In this document: positions 23,384 to 31,071 of the stretch, piece after piece
Numbering within the stretch: position 1 is the first letter of the stretch
How the letters are laid out: every line of letters begins with the position of its first letter
Source of the DNA: CADEDV01 sp964412375
Lineage (GTDB): Bacteria > Bacteroidota > Bacteroidia > Chitinophagales > Chitinophagaceae
Assembly (NCBI GenBank): GCA_964412375.1
Contig: CAYPOD010000031.1
Location: 1-41,728 of the forward strand
DNA length: 41,728 nt
Reading direction: 5' to 3'
Program-made: the position numbers and the translations under genes
Notes under the pieces: model-generated
What the model was told of the DNA's origin: nothing
Seen by the model: the letters and a program-made list of their open reading frames with translations, nothing else
Databases searched by the model: none

Positions 23384-24763
23384 CTACTTCAATTTCATCG
23401 GCTGCTTTTTCCAATACGTAAGCGACCGCCACAACCATTCAAATGGTCCGAAACGGAAATAACGCAGCCAGATGGAAGAGAAGATGAGTTGAAATACCCA
23501 TACTGCACCCACCACATAATACAACTGGTGAAAACGCAGCTTGTCATAAAAACCAAACCCATAGCCATAGAAGAAAAAAGTGCAGATGATGCTTTGCATC
23601 AGGTAATTGGTAAAAGCCATTTGCCCCACATTGGCCAATGCTTTCATCAGCCAGGGAATGATGCGGCTGCGGATGACCAGCATTACCAATGCCGCATGAC
23701 CAATGGTCAGCAACACCCTTCTGAATTCGCCAAAGACCTGGTGTGGCACCCGCATCGAATCAAGGTACTCACCTATATTCAATGCACTGAAAGTAAGGTT
23801 TTCAAAGATGACCCAACCCAATGGAATGCCGATGCCATAACCGATCAGCAGCCACATCACATAGGTGGACGTTCGCAGCTTATTGGAAAAAAAGCCCAAC
23901 AGGTATAATCCCATGCCGATAAACATCATCGCCAGCATGTCCCAGGCGCCGTGATAAAGATACCAGGCTTCGCCCTGGGCATTCATGGGAATAAAGTAGT
24001 TGAATATTTTGCCATAACCTGACTGCATCTTTCGAAGGTTTCGGTTGCTGTTGGCAGTGTCAGGTTTCTGCCTTTTTTCCATCTCTTCCCATTGGGCAAT
24101 GGCGCCCTGTTGTTTAGGCGTCAGTTCTTTCTTTTCTTTTTCAGCGGCTTTGGCGTCGTTGTAGGCTACCCTCACTTTCTTTTGATCGCTCCAGTTCATC
24201 TGCGCCTTCCACATGTTAAAGGTCATGCATACAAGACCGATAACGATAAGCCAGTGCGGTTTTAATTTCCTGAAAGGAAACAACAACATGCCCAGGAAAC
24301 CATAAAAGAAAAGAATATCACCCTGCCACAGCAAAACAAAAGCATTGAAAAGACCAAAGAACACCAGCCATAACAACCGGCGGTAATAGAGTTCCGACAC
24401 AGTAGGTCCGCCGGGAATATTATCCTTGCTCTGCATGAACAAGACCATGCCAGCGCCAAACAACATGGAGAACAAACCCCGCATGGTGCCTTCAAAAAAA
24501 GTAAAGACGGTGGCGAAGGTGTAATAATCGGCGTTTGTTTTTGACCCGGTTAATACTTCATACCACCAATCCCAATTGATGCCAAAGCCGGGAATATTCA
24601 TCAATAAAATACCCAGCAAGGCTACACCCCGAACGGTATCAATGCTGCGGATACGGTCGGCAGAAGAAACAGGTTTGGCTGTATTGCCGGTATGTACTGT
24701 GCCACCGCCTTCCAATGGTAAGGCTACGGCCTGCGGGTTGTTGGTTGTATTGTGCTGATCCAT
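23384..24763 (-). CDS. DUF418 membrane protein 1
   Basis: A 459-residue polytopic membrane protein of the DUF418 family. It has RSIDTVRGVALLGILLMNIP near the N-terminus, the signature of the heptahelical acyltransferase-like/DUF418 group, then FEGTMRGLFSMLFGAGMVLF, GDILFFYGFLGMLLFPFRKL and, towards the C-terminus, VGQMAFTNYLMQSIICTFFF and FGPFEWLWRSLTYWKK, which are hallmarks of DUF418. A charged stretch (about residues 205-265) sits between helices. Family function is unknown; transport or modification of envelope components has been suggested. It is downstream of a paralogue by 9 bp, on the same strand, and both probably share a promoter upstream of 26287. Confidence 0.85.
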   Translation of the reverse strand: MDQHNTTNNPQAVALPLEGGGTVHTGNTAKPVSSADRIRSIDTVRGVALLGILLMNIPGFGINWDWWYEVLTGSKTNADYYTFATVFTFFEGTMRGLFSMLFGAGMVLFMQSKDNIPGGPTVSELYYRRLLWLVFFGLFNAFVLLWQGDILFFYGFLGMLLFPFRKLKPHWLIVIGLVCMTFNMWKAQMNWSDQKKVRVAYNDAKAAEKEKKELTPKQQGAIAQWEEMEKRQKPDTANSNRNLRKMQSGYGKIFNYFIPMNAQGEAWYLYHGAWDMLAMMFIGMGLYLLGFFSNKLRTSTYVMWLLIGYGIGIPLGWVIFENLTFSALNIGEYLDSMRVPHQVFGEFRRVLLTIGHAALVMLVIRSRIIPWLMKALANVGQMAFTNYLMQSIICTFFFYGYGFGFYDKLRFHQLYYVVGAVWVFQLIFSSIWLRYFRFGPFEWLWRSLTYWKKQPMKLK

Positions 24764-24772
24764 GGAATTAGA

Positions 24773-26287
24773 TTATGAATGGGTGGTGGATGGGGTTAAT
24801 GATCCGGTTTCTTCTCTTTTTATGGGCAGCCATTTCCTGTAGACAAGACATCGCCACAACCACTCCAGCGGCCCCGTGCGGAAATAACGCAGCCAGAATA
24901 CTGAGAACACAATTTGTACTAACCATATTTCTGCAACGATAAAATACAGTTCAGCCAGGCTCAGGCGTCCAAAGAAACCAAAACCATAACCATAGAAGAA
25001 GAATGTGCAGATGATGGATTGCAGGATATAATTGGTAAAAGCCATTCTTCCCACGGCGGACAATGCCTGCCAGAGCCAGTTAAGGAATTTTGTTTTTACC
25101 AGCAGCATGATCAGCGAAGCATAACCGGTTGCCAGCAGGAATCGTTCTATAGGGAAAAACTGGTTGGGCGGCACCGCATTCTTATCTATATATTTTGCAT
25201 AGTCAACGATCCTTTCATTGAGGCTGCTGATGCGGAGCCAGGCAAGAAAGAAACCGGCGGCTAAAGTGATGGCGGCAATCAGCACATATTTTTTATTGGA
25301 GAAACCGGCGCTGAAGAAACCAAAACCCAGCAACGCCATACCGAGAAATAGCATGGATGAAAGATCCCAGATGCCGATACTGTAAAACCAGTAAGCCTCC
25401 CTGTTTTGCGACCGGCCCATCAGGTGGTTCCACACTTTACCATACGAAGAACGCATGGCCTTGTTCTCCATGTCTGTGGCCGACGAATCATACTTCACTC
25501 TTTTGGCCAAACCTTCCCATGCCTGTTTTTCTTCCTGCTGTTTTTTGGTCAGCGTATCTTTTTTGGCAGCCAGTGAATCGGTTTTGATAACCGAACTGTC
25601 TTTTGTTGTCGTTGTGTCGGATGAAACAACAGGAAGCCCTTTTAATTTCAGCGAGTCATTTACTTTGTTGATGCTGTCAGTTTTTGCACGGGCAGTGCTG
25701 TCCTGTTTGAATTTTTCTTCCACTTTGGTAACGGCCAGGTATTTCCGGTATGTCTTTTTATCATCAGCATAATTCCAGTAATTCTTGCCGCAATAGATAA
25801 GGGTGCAGATGATGGCGGCGATAAGCAAACTTTTTGCCGATAACCTGGCAAAGACAAATAGCAGGATGCCCATCACACCGAGGTGAAACAATATATCTCC
25901 CGGCCATAGCAGGATAAAAGCGTTGAACACTCCAAACACAATGAGCCAGACCTGGCGGCGGATGTAGAGGTCAGGGACACCGGCAGCAGAAGGATGATCT
26001 TTCTTTTGCAGAAATAAAATGATGCCGGCGCCAAATGCTATGGCAAACAATGCCCGCATCTTACCTTCAAACAAAACGGAAACAGCAGTCAATAAACTAT
26101 AATTGCCGCCGTGTGTGCCCTGCCGGTAGTAGGTTTGCTGATTGGCAATGAAACCACCGAAATCCCAGATGCTGATCATCAGGATGCCAAGCAGAGCAAT
26201 ACCTCTTAATACATCTAAAGAAAAATTGCGGGAAGCATCAGCACCAGTCAAAGGTGAAGCACCCGCAGAAGAAGGAGTAGAACTCAT
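24773..26287 (-). CDS. DUF418 membrane protein 2 (paralogue with insertion)
   Basis: A 504-residue DUF418 protein, first of a tandem pair. Its hydrophobic core parallels the downstream copy: FSLDVLRGIALLGILMISIW, FEGKMRALFAIAFGAGIILF, GDILFHLGVMGILLFVFARL, VGRMAFTNYILQSIICTFFF and GPLEWLWRCLVYRKW. It differs by a longer central soluble segment (about residues 165-275) rich in Lys, Asp, Ser and Thr (for example SSDTTTTKDSSVIKTDSLAA), which lies between helices and probably faces the periplasm or cytoplasm. Local duplication followed by divergence is the simplest history. ATG 26287 is supported by the alignment to the paralogue. Confidence 0.85.
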   Translation of the reverse strand: MSSTPSSAGASPLTGADASRNFSLDVLRGIALLGILMISIWDFGGFIANQQTYYRQGTHGGNYSLLTAVSVLFEGKMRALFAIAFGAGIILFLQKKDHPSAAGVPDLYIRRQVWLIVFGVFNAFILLWPGDILFHLGVMGILLFVFARLSAKSLLIAAIICTLIYCGKNYWNYADDKKTYRKYLAVTKVEEKFKQDSTARAKTDSINKVNDSLKLKGLPVVSSDTTTTKDSSVIKTDSLAAKKDTLTKKQQEEKQAWEGLAKRVKYDSSATDMENKAMRSSYGKVWNHLMGRSQNREAYWFYSIGIWDLSSMLFLGMALLGFGFFSAGFSNKKYVLIAAITLAAGFFLAWLRISSLNERIVDYAKYIDKNAVPPNQFFPIERFLLATGYASLIMLLVKTKFLNWLWQALSAVGRMAFTNYILQSIICTFFFYGYGFGFFGRLSLAELYFIVAEIWLVQIVFSVFWLRYFRTGPLEWLWRCLVYRKWLPIKREETGSLTPSTTHS

Positions 26288-26369
26288 GTGCGTTGGTTTT
26301 GTTGTTCCCTTCGGGTACTGTTGCTCAATATAGTGATTAAAATTTCCCGGGCAAAAGAATAAAGGGTTC

Positions 26370-26509
26370 GGTAGTGTCTCAGTTTGAAATTTTGAACCAC
26401 GGAGTCACCGGGAACACAAAGCAACACAGAGTTAGCCCTGTGAAACTCCGTGTCGCTGTGCCTCCGTGGTTAGTTTTTAATAGATACCATTTCAAACTGA
26501 GACATTACC
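26370..26509. repeat. Palindromic intergenic element, copy B
   Basis: A 140-bp element with 21-bp terminal inverted repeats (26370-26390 and 26489-26509, 20/21 matched) and a nested inner inverted repeat, ccacggag (26397-26404) / ctccgtgg (26462-26469). It encodes no protein. Size and structure are MITE-like; no target-site duplication is evident. Confidence 0.7.
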
Positions 26510-26518
26510 AAGGATTTA

Positions 26519-26617
26519 GGTAGTGTATCGGTTTGAAATACACGCAGAGTTCGCCGGGTATGCTGAGATTCTCAATCAATTTCTTACCCTGCATTCTCTG
26601 TGAACTCAGCGTGAAAT
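26519..26617. repeat. Palindromic intergenic element, copy C (partial)
   Basis: It begins ggtagtgtatcggtttgaaa at 26519, matching the left end of copy B (19/21 over 26519-26539). An inner pair, cacgcagagttc (26541-26552) and tgaactcagcgtg (26601-26613), is inverted. The right terminal repeat is missing. It lies in tandem, 9 bp after copy B and in the same orientation. Confidence 0.55.
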
Positions 26618-26639
26618 TTTAAAGGCAGCTTTCATTGCT

Positions 26640-26647
26640 TATTTTTG
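26640..26647 (+). promoter_or_regulatory. Probable -7 element very close to the MBL gene
   Basis: TATTTTTG at 26640-26647 matches TAnnTTTG only 7 nt before the ATG at 26655. A start site 4-7 nt downstream would make the mRNA nearly leaderless. No -33 TTTG is visible. Confidence 0.35.
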
Positions 26648-26654
26648 CTGCTCT

Positions 26655-27485
26655 ATGTCGCTTTATATTTCATCTCTCAATTCCGGAAGCAATGCCAACT
26701 GTTATTATATCGGAAATCGTCACGAAGCGGTTTTGATTGACGCAGGGTTAAGCTGCCGGGAAACAGAAAAAAGAATGAAAGGATTGGGTCTCCCCATGGA
26801 AATAGTGAAAGCCATCTTTGTTTCGCATGAGCACAGCGACCACATAACTGGGGTGCCGGGTATTTCCAAAAAATATAAACTCCCGGTTTTTATTACAGGT
26901 GAAACATTAAAAGCTGCAAATATCCCTGTGCAACAGGAGCAGCTTCGTTCTTTCAGGCATGGAAAAGCGATAACGGTTGGCCGGTTATCGGTGATGCCTT
27001 TCAGTAAAAGCCATGATGCCAAAGACCCGTATAGTTTTATGGTTTCAGGAAATGGGGTGAATGTAGGGGTGATCACCGATATTGGTTATGCTTGCAAAAG
27101 AGTGACCAGGTATTTTGGTCAATGTCATGCTGCCTTTCTCGAATCAAATTATTGTGATGACATGCTGATGAATGGTAATTATCCTTACCCATTAAAGAAG
27201 CGTATCAGCAGTGATGAAGGACATTTATCCAATGCACAGGCGCTGGAATTATTTGTCAACTACCGTTCTCCTCATTTACAGCTACTGGTACTTTCTCATT
27301 TGTCAAAGAATAATAATAAGCCTGAACTGGTAGCTAAACTCTTTCAGCCACATGCCCGCAACACACAGATCGTTGTGGCCAGCCGTTTTGAAGCTTCAGC
27401 GCTGTTTAGTGTGGAGGCGGGTGCTGCCGTTGTTGCCCGCAATGGCAAACAAAAAGCAGGGGAGAACCAGTTATCTCTTTTCTGA
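26655..27485 (+). CDS. MBL-fold metallohydrolase, YycJ/WalJ-like
   Basis: A 276-residue metallo-beta-lactamase-fold hydrolase of the YycJ/WalJ group, thought to act as a nuclease in DNA metabolism. The N-terminus SLYISSLNSGSNANCYYIG is diagnostic and fixes the start. The metal-binding motif HEHSDHITG is at about residues 57-65, followed by histidine/aspartate ligands in SKSHDAKDPYSF and ITDIGYA, LESNYCDDML, and LSHLSKNNNK near residue 215. There is no signal peptide. It is monocistronic; the 367-bp region upstream is filled with repeat elements and its -7 element nearly touches the start codon. Nuclease activity is inferred from the family. Confidence 0.85.
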   Translation: MSLYISSLNSGSNANCYYIGNRHEAVLIDAGLSCRETEKRMKGLGLPMEIVKAIFVSHEHSDHITGVPGISKKYKLPVFITGETLKAANIPVQQEQLRSFRHGKAITVGRLSVMPFSKSHDAKDPYSFMVSGNGVNVGVITDIGYACKRVTRYFGQCHAAFLESNYCDDMLMNGNYPYPLKKRISSDEGHLSNAQALELFVNYRSPHLQLLVLSHLSKNNNKPELVAKLFQPHARNTQIVVASRFEASALFSVEAGAAVVARNGKQKAGENQLSLF

Positions 27486-27495
27486 TAAGAATGGG

Positions 27496-28842
27496 TTACT
27501 GTAAAGAAGCAATTACATTTTCAAGCACGGCATATACTTTCTGCAACTGCACCGGGCTGATGCAATAGGGAGGCATAATATAAACAGTATTTCCCAATGG
27601 CCGCAGAAAGACACCCTGCTGCAGGGCCAGTTGCATGGTCTCTTCTTTCACTTTGCTCAGGTATTCATTTTTATCCGAATGAAATTCAAAAGCCAGAACG
27701 GTGCCGAGGCAACGGGGGTTTTGGATTGAAGATTTTTGACCTGCCTGTCCGGTAGGCAGGTTTTTGATTTTTGATTGCAACTCAACAACGAAGTGCCTGT
27801 TCCGTTCGCAGATGTATTCAATATTGGCAAGGCATTCTTCCTGCTGCAGCAGTTCCAGGCTTGCTAAAGCAGCGGCGCAGGCCAATGGATTAGCCGTATA
27901 GGAATGGCCGTGAAAAAAAGTTTTGTAAAGGTCATCACTTAAAAAAGCATCGAATATTTTTTGGGTGCAGGCGGTGATAGCCAGCGGCAAACTTCCCCCG
28001 GTCAGCCCTTTTGACAAACAAATAATATCCGGCTTGTGATGCAACTGTTCCGATGCAAACAGGTTGCCCGTTCTGCCAAAACCTGTCATCACCTCATCGG
28101 CAATGCAGATGATATCGTTTTGTTTCAGTGTGCAGATAAGATCATTCAGCCAGGCGGCATCATACATATTCATGCCTCCGGCTCCCTGCAATAGTGGTTC
28201 ATAAATAAAGCAGGCGATTTCGTTCCATTCACCATTCACCACCTGCCTGCCGGCAGGCAAGGTTGCCCATTCACCACCAGGTTCTAAAAAGATCACCTCA
28301 AACAAATATTTTTCAAAAGCCAAAGTGAAAACACCCCTTTCACTCACACTCATGGCGCCAAAAGTGTCACCATGATAAGAGTTTCGCAATGCCAGTATCT
28401 TGTGCCTTGTATTTTGTTCCTTGTTCCTTGGTTCTTGTTCCTTGTGTCTTTGAAATTGTATTGCCATTTTCAGCGCCACTTCCACTGCGGTGGAGCCATT
28501 GTCAGAGTAAAACACTTTGGAAAAATCTCCGGGTAACAGAGGCAATAGTTGTTCGGCCAATTGCACGGCAGGTTCATGGGTGCAGCCGGCAAATAACACA
28601 TGCTCCAGTTTTTTTGCCTGCTCATAGATTTTTTCAGCAATATAGGGGTGACTGTGTCCGTGAATATTGGTCCACCAGCTGCTGATGGCATCAATGTATT
28701 TATTCCCGGTTTCATCTATGAGATATACGCCTTCGCCTCTCGCCACTGGTAATGGCGCAGCCATGGTTTTATGCTGTGTATACGGGTGCCAGATGACCGC
28801 GGCATCCCGTTCAACCAATGTTTTGAATCTGTCTGTTGTCAA
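27496..28842 (-). CDS. bioA: Adenosylmethionine-8-amino-7-oxononanoate aminotransferase
   Basis: BioA transfers the amino group of S-adenosylmethionine to 7-keto-8-aminopelargonate, giving DAPA in biotin synthesis. Motifs are WHPYTQHKTM at the N-terminus, SSWWTNIHGHSHPYI, FYSDNGSTAVEVALKMA, SYHGDTFGAMSVSERG, IADEVMTGFGRTGNLFA and the PLP lysine in ICLSKGLTGGSLPL. The start is TTG at 28842; no suitable ATG precedes the conserved N-terminus. Three in-frame additions are visible relative to the normal family: KEQEPRNKEQNTRHK, LPAGRQV and LPTGQAG, each encoded by a repeat-like or palindromic DNA segment, which makes the protein 448 residues long. The conserved catalytic blocks are intact, so it is probably active. 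No other bio gene is in the window. Confidence 0.93.
   Translation of the reverse strand: MTTDRFKTLVERDAAVIWHPYTQHKTMAAPLPVARGEGVYLIDETGNKYIDAISSWWTNIHGHSHPYIAEKIYEQAKKLEHVLFAGCTHEPAVQLAEQLLPLLPGDFSKVFYSDNGSTAVEVALKMAIQFQRHKEQEPRNKEQNTRHKILALRNSYHGDTFGAMSVSERGVFTLAFEKYLFEVIFLEPGGEWATLPAGRQVVNGEWNEIACFIYEPLLQGAGGMNMYDAAWLNDLICTLKQNDIICIADEVMTGFGRTGNLFASEQLHHKPDIICLSKGLTGGSLPLAITACTQKIFDAFLSDDLYKTFFHGHSYTANPLACAAALASLELLQQEECLANIEYICERNRHFVVELQSKIKNLPTGQAGQKSSIQNPRCLGTVLAFEFHSDKNEYLSKVKEETMQLALQQGVFLRPLGNTVYIMPPYCISPVQLQKVYAVLENVIASLQ
27740..27760. repeat. Palindrome inside bioA (copy 1)
   Basis: cctgcctgtccggtaggcag (27740-27759) plus g is a 21-bp near-palindrome centred on ccgg and flanked by direct repeats tttttga (27733-27739 and 27761-27767). 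It encodes LPTGQAG in bioA without breaking the frame. Confidence 0.65.
28232..28278. repeat. Palindrome inside bioA (copy 2) with flanking direct repeats
   Basis: A perfect 16-bp palindrome, tgcctgccggcaggca (28244-28259), lies between two copies of ccattcaccacc (28232-28243 and 28267-28278). It encodes LPAGRQV in bioA. Confidence 0.65.
28397..28452. repeat. Low-complexity ttcct/tgttc repeat inside bioA
   Basis: A string of ttgttcc / ttggttc-type units (aaggaacaag on the coding strand) encodes the polar insert KEQEPRNKEQNTRHK just ahead of the conserved SYHGDTFGAMS block. Confidence 0.55.
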
Positions 28843-28891
28843 ATGATAAATTTGAGGTTCAAAACTATTGACAGGGCTTTAAACAGGAAAA

Positions 28892-28899
28892 CATTTTTG
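28892..28899 (+). promoter_or_regulatory. Possible -7 element of the second sigma operon
   Basis: CATTTTTG at 28892-28899 is one base off TAnnTTTG. It is preceded by ttga about 20 nt upstream and lies 53 nt before the sigma ATG. Confidence 0.3.
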
Positions 28900-28952
28900 C
28901 ACCAGCCCGGTGCAACGAAAGTGCTGCCCCTGTTGTCAGCCAGCCGGATACT

Positions 28953-29513
28953 ATGGATGAACGCCTATTGGTGAAGGAATGCCTGAAGGGTAAACCCACA
29001 GCGCAGCGACAGTTGTATGAGCAGTTTGCCCAAACGATGCTCGGGGTGTGCTATCGCTACACCAAATCCATGAATGATGCGGAAGATGTATTGCAGGAAG
29101 GTTTTGTAAGGGTGTTTCAGCATCTCAATCAATACAAAGGCGAAGGTGAACTGGGGGCCTGGATCAGGCGGGTGATGGTAAACACAGCCCTCAACTTCCT
29201 GAAACGGAACCGCAAATATCGCAGCGAGATGGTTTTTACTGAACAACCACTGCACCCGGTTGCAGATGATAACCCCGTTGTGAGCCTGCAGGCCAAAGAC
29301 CTGGCCGATGTGATCCGCCAGTTGCCGCCCGGTTACCAGGCCATTTTCAATCTTCATGCTGTAGAGGGTTACACACATGTGGAAATAGGAGAGATGCTGG
29401 GCATCAGCGACGGGACCTCACGTTCACAATATGCCAGGGCCAGGGCATTGCTGATCACATGGCTTGCTGAAATTTCAAAGGACCAAAAAAACAAGAGTTA
29501 TGCCGGTCAATGA
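28953..29513 (+). CDS. ECF-type RNA polymerase sigma factor (second locus)
   Basis: A 186-residue ECF sigma factor. Region 2 shows MLGVCYRYTKSMNDAEDVLQ, EGFVRVFQHLNQYKG and GAWIRRVMVNTALNFLKRN (about residues 30-90); region 4 shows LPPGYQAIFNLHAVEGYTHV and EIGEMLGISDGTSRSQYARA (about 115-165). It is similar in length and motifs to the sigma factor at 19398-19976. The membrane-spanning barrel gene starts at 29500 within its last codons (14-bp overlap), which implies coupled translation and a functional pairing. It probably controls an envelope regulon. Confidence 0.95.
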   Translation: MDERLLVKECLKGKPTAQRQLYEQFAQTMLGVCYRYTKSMNDAEDVLQEGFVRVFQHLNQYKGEGELGAWIRRVMVNTALNFLKRNRKYRSEMVFTEQPLHPVADDNPVVSLQAKDLADVIRQLPPGYQAIFNLHAVEGYTHVEIGEMLGISDGTSRSQYARARALLITWLAEISKDQKNKSYAGQ

Positions 29514-31023
29514 ATTTGAAAAACAGGTGCAACAAAAGATGGATGAACTGAAGTTCAGTCCTTCTGCAGAAGTATGGACGGAGGTGGAAAAGCGCATCCG
29601 CAGGGAAAAGAAACGCAGGCGCATCATTTTCTGGTGGCTGCTTCCGGGTCTGTTGCTGGGCGGAAGTATTGCTATTTATTTTATTAATGAGAATAAAAAA
29701 GAAAAACATTTTACAGAAACTTCCCAACAAATTAGCACACCGAAAGAAAACACTGTTGAAACAGTAACTGCTGATAAAGAAATGCAGGCTCCTGTCACTT
29801 CACCCGGAGCAGAGAATGATTTTGCAAAGCAAGAAAAACAGGGAGACAAAAAGGATGTGCAGTTCAATGATCAGTTAGAAAATAAAACTGTTGCAACGAA
29901 AAAAGTTATAGCTATTGCACCTGAACCGGCAGCTGCTTCTGCCAGAAGAAATCAACCTGTAGCTAAAGGAGAGCAAAAAAAGCAACAAGCAGTGGTGAAT
30001 ACTCAGTCTGATCCTGTCGGTAAAAAAGAAAATGAAATAGCCACTGTTAAGGAAACAACGGCGAAGCAGGAGAAAGAAAAGATTATTGCAAAAGACGAAA
30101 AGGTAAACGACCAGGCTGATAAAACAATCGCAAACGAAATTGAGAAGAAGGAAGAAGAGGTAACAGGTAAAACGGAAGAGAAAAAGGAGCCTGTTCTCGC
30201 TGACAGTGCTGTCGTGTCGAATAAGGATGATGTCAGACCGGATTCTGCAAATACCTCAATGCCACCTGTTGTTCAATCAAAAGCCAAATGGGAATTTGGC
30301 GCTGGCATCCGGGCCGGCGCATCCGGTGCCCGCTGGGGTAGTTTGTTGAGCGGTGGATTGGCAAGCTTTGATGCATCTCCCTCCAGCCAGGTCGGCAGCG
30401 GCGGCACCTATACAGGAGCACCTGTCATTCTTAAACCACCCCGTAACGGTTTTTCTTTCGGTGTTGAATTTTTTGCCCAAAGAGAGCTGTCAAAAAGAAC
30501 GGAATTACGGATCGCTGCCGGCTATGATTATTTCAGTACCCATATTCAAACCGGCAACCGGGTTGATAGCAACCTGCAGGTTTTTAATAATATCAGCAAC
30601 GGAGCTTTTGTAAGCAACTACTACCGGCCTTCTTTTGCCGGTATGCCCACCCGTGAGTATACCAATCGCTATCACCTCGCCGGGCTTTCAGCTACGCTGA
30701 ACTGGAAGTTCATACGATCAGCCAGGTTCAGCATGGGCTGGGAGAATAGTATTGGCATCAGCCGGTTGCTTTCTGCCAATGCGCTGCATTATGACCGCAA
30801 CAGGCTGGCTTATTACAACGACTTCGAACCATTCCGGAAAACACAGGTATTGGTCAGTTCAGGTTTGTCCTTCCCCCTGTTGCAGCAAAAAAAATGGACA
30901 ATGAGTTTTCATCCTTCTGTTAGTTTTGGACTTACACCTGTGCTGAAACGTCAGGATGGACCCAGTTCTCATTTCCTGAATTATGGCGCCGGGCTGAAAT
31001 TTTTATTTCCACGAAACAAGTGA
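29500..31023 (+). CDS. Putative trans-envelope sigma partner with C-terminal beta-barrel
   Basis: A 507-residue protein from ATG 29500; the frame is open from 29464 but would overlap the sigma gene more. Order: cytoplasmic N-terminus with a Pro/Trp motif (FSPSAEVWTEVEKRI, W26); a strongly basic stop-transfer (RREKKRRR); one membrane helix (about 42-62, IIFWWLLPGLLLGGSIAIYF); a roughly 200-residue Lys/Glu/Thr/Ala-rich linker (63-260); and a C-terminal domain from KWEFGAGIRAGAS (about 262) with alternating aromatic strands ending in FLNYGAGLKFLFPRNK, typical of outer-membrane barrels. That would place one chain in cytoplasm, inner membrane, periplasm and outer membrane. An anti-sigma role is inferred from the sigma overlap. 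Confidence 0.7.
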   Translation: MPVNEFEKQVQQKMDELKFSPSAEVWTEVEKRIRREKKRRRIIFWWLLPGLLLGGSIAIYFINENKKEKHFTETSQQISTPKENTVETVTADKEMQAPVTSPGAENDFAKQEKQGDKKDVQFNDQLENKTVATKKVIAIAPEPAAASARRNQPVAKGEQKKQQAVVNTQSDPVGKKENEIATVKETTAKQEKEKIIAKDEKVNDQADKTIANEIEKKEEEVTGKTEEKKEPVLADSAVVSNKDDVRPDSANTSMPPVVQSKAKWEFGAGIRAGASGARWGSLLSGGLASFDASPSSQVGSGGTYTGAPVILKPPRNGFSFGVEFFAQRELSKRTELRIAAGYDYFSTHIQTGNRVDSNLQVFNNISNGAFVSNYYRPSFAGMPTREYTNRYHLAGLSATLNWKFIRSARFSMGWENSIGISRLLSANALHYDRNRLAYYNDFEPFRKTQVLVSSGLSFPLLQQKKWTMSFHPSVSFGLTPVLKRQDGPSSHFLNYGAGLKFLFPRNK

Positions 31024-31071
31024 TGCAACGGCAGGAACGAAGCAGTTGTCAGCCTTTCCAAACTGACTATT

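Noticed and set aside
23303..23908. A 201-codon plus-strand frame starting inside rpsG
   Set aside because: It runs through the terminator and antisense to a DUF418 gene and shows no protein family.
26370..26617. CRISPR array
   Set aside because: There are only two similar units, each is internally palindromic and about 100-140 bp long, with no short regular repeat and spacer pattern.
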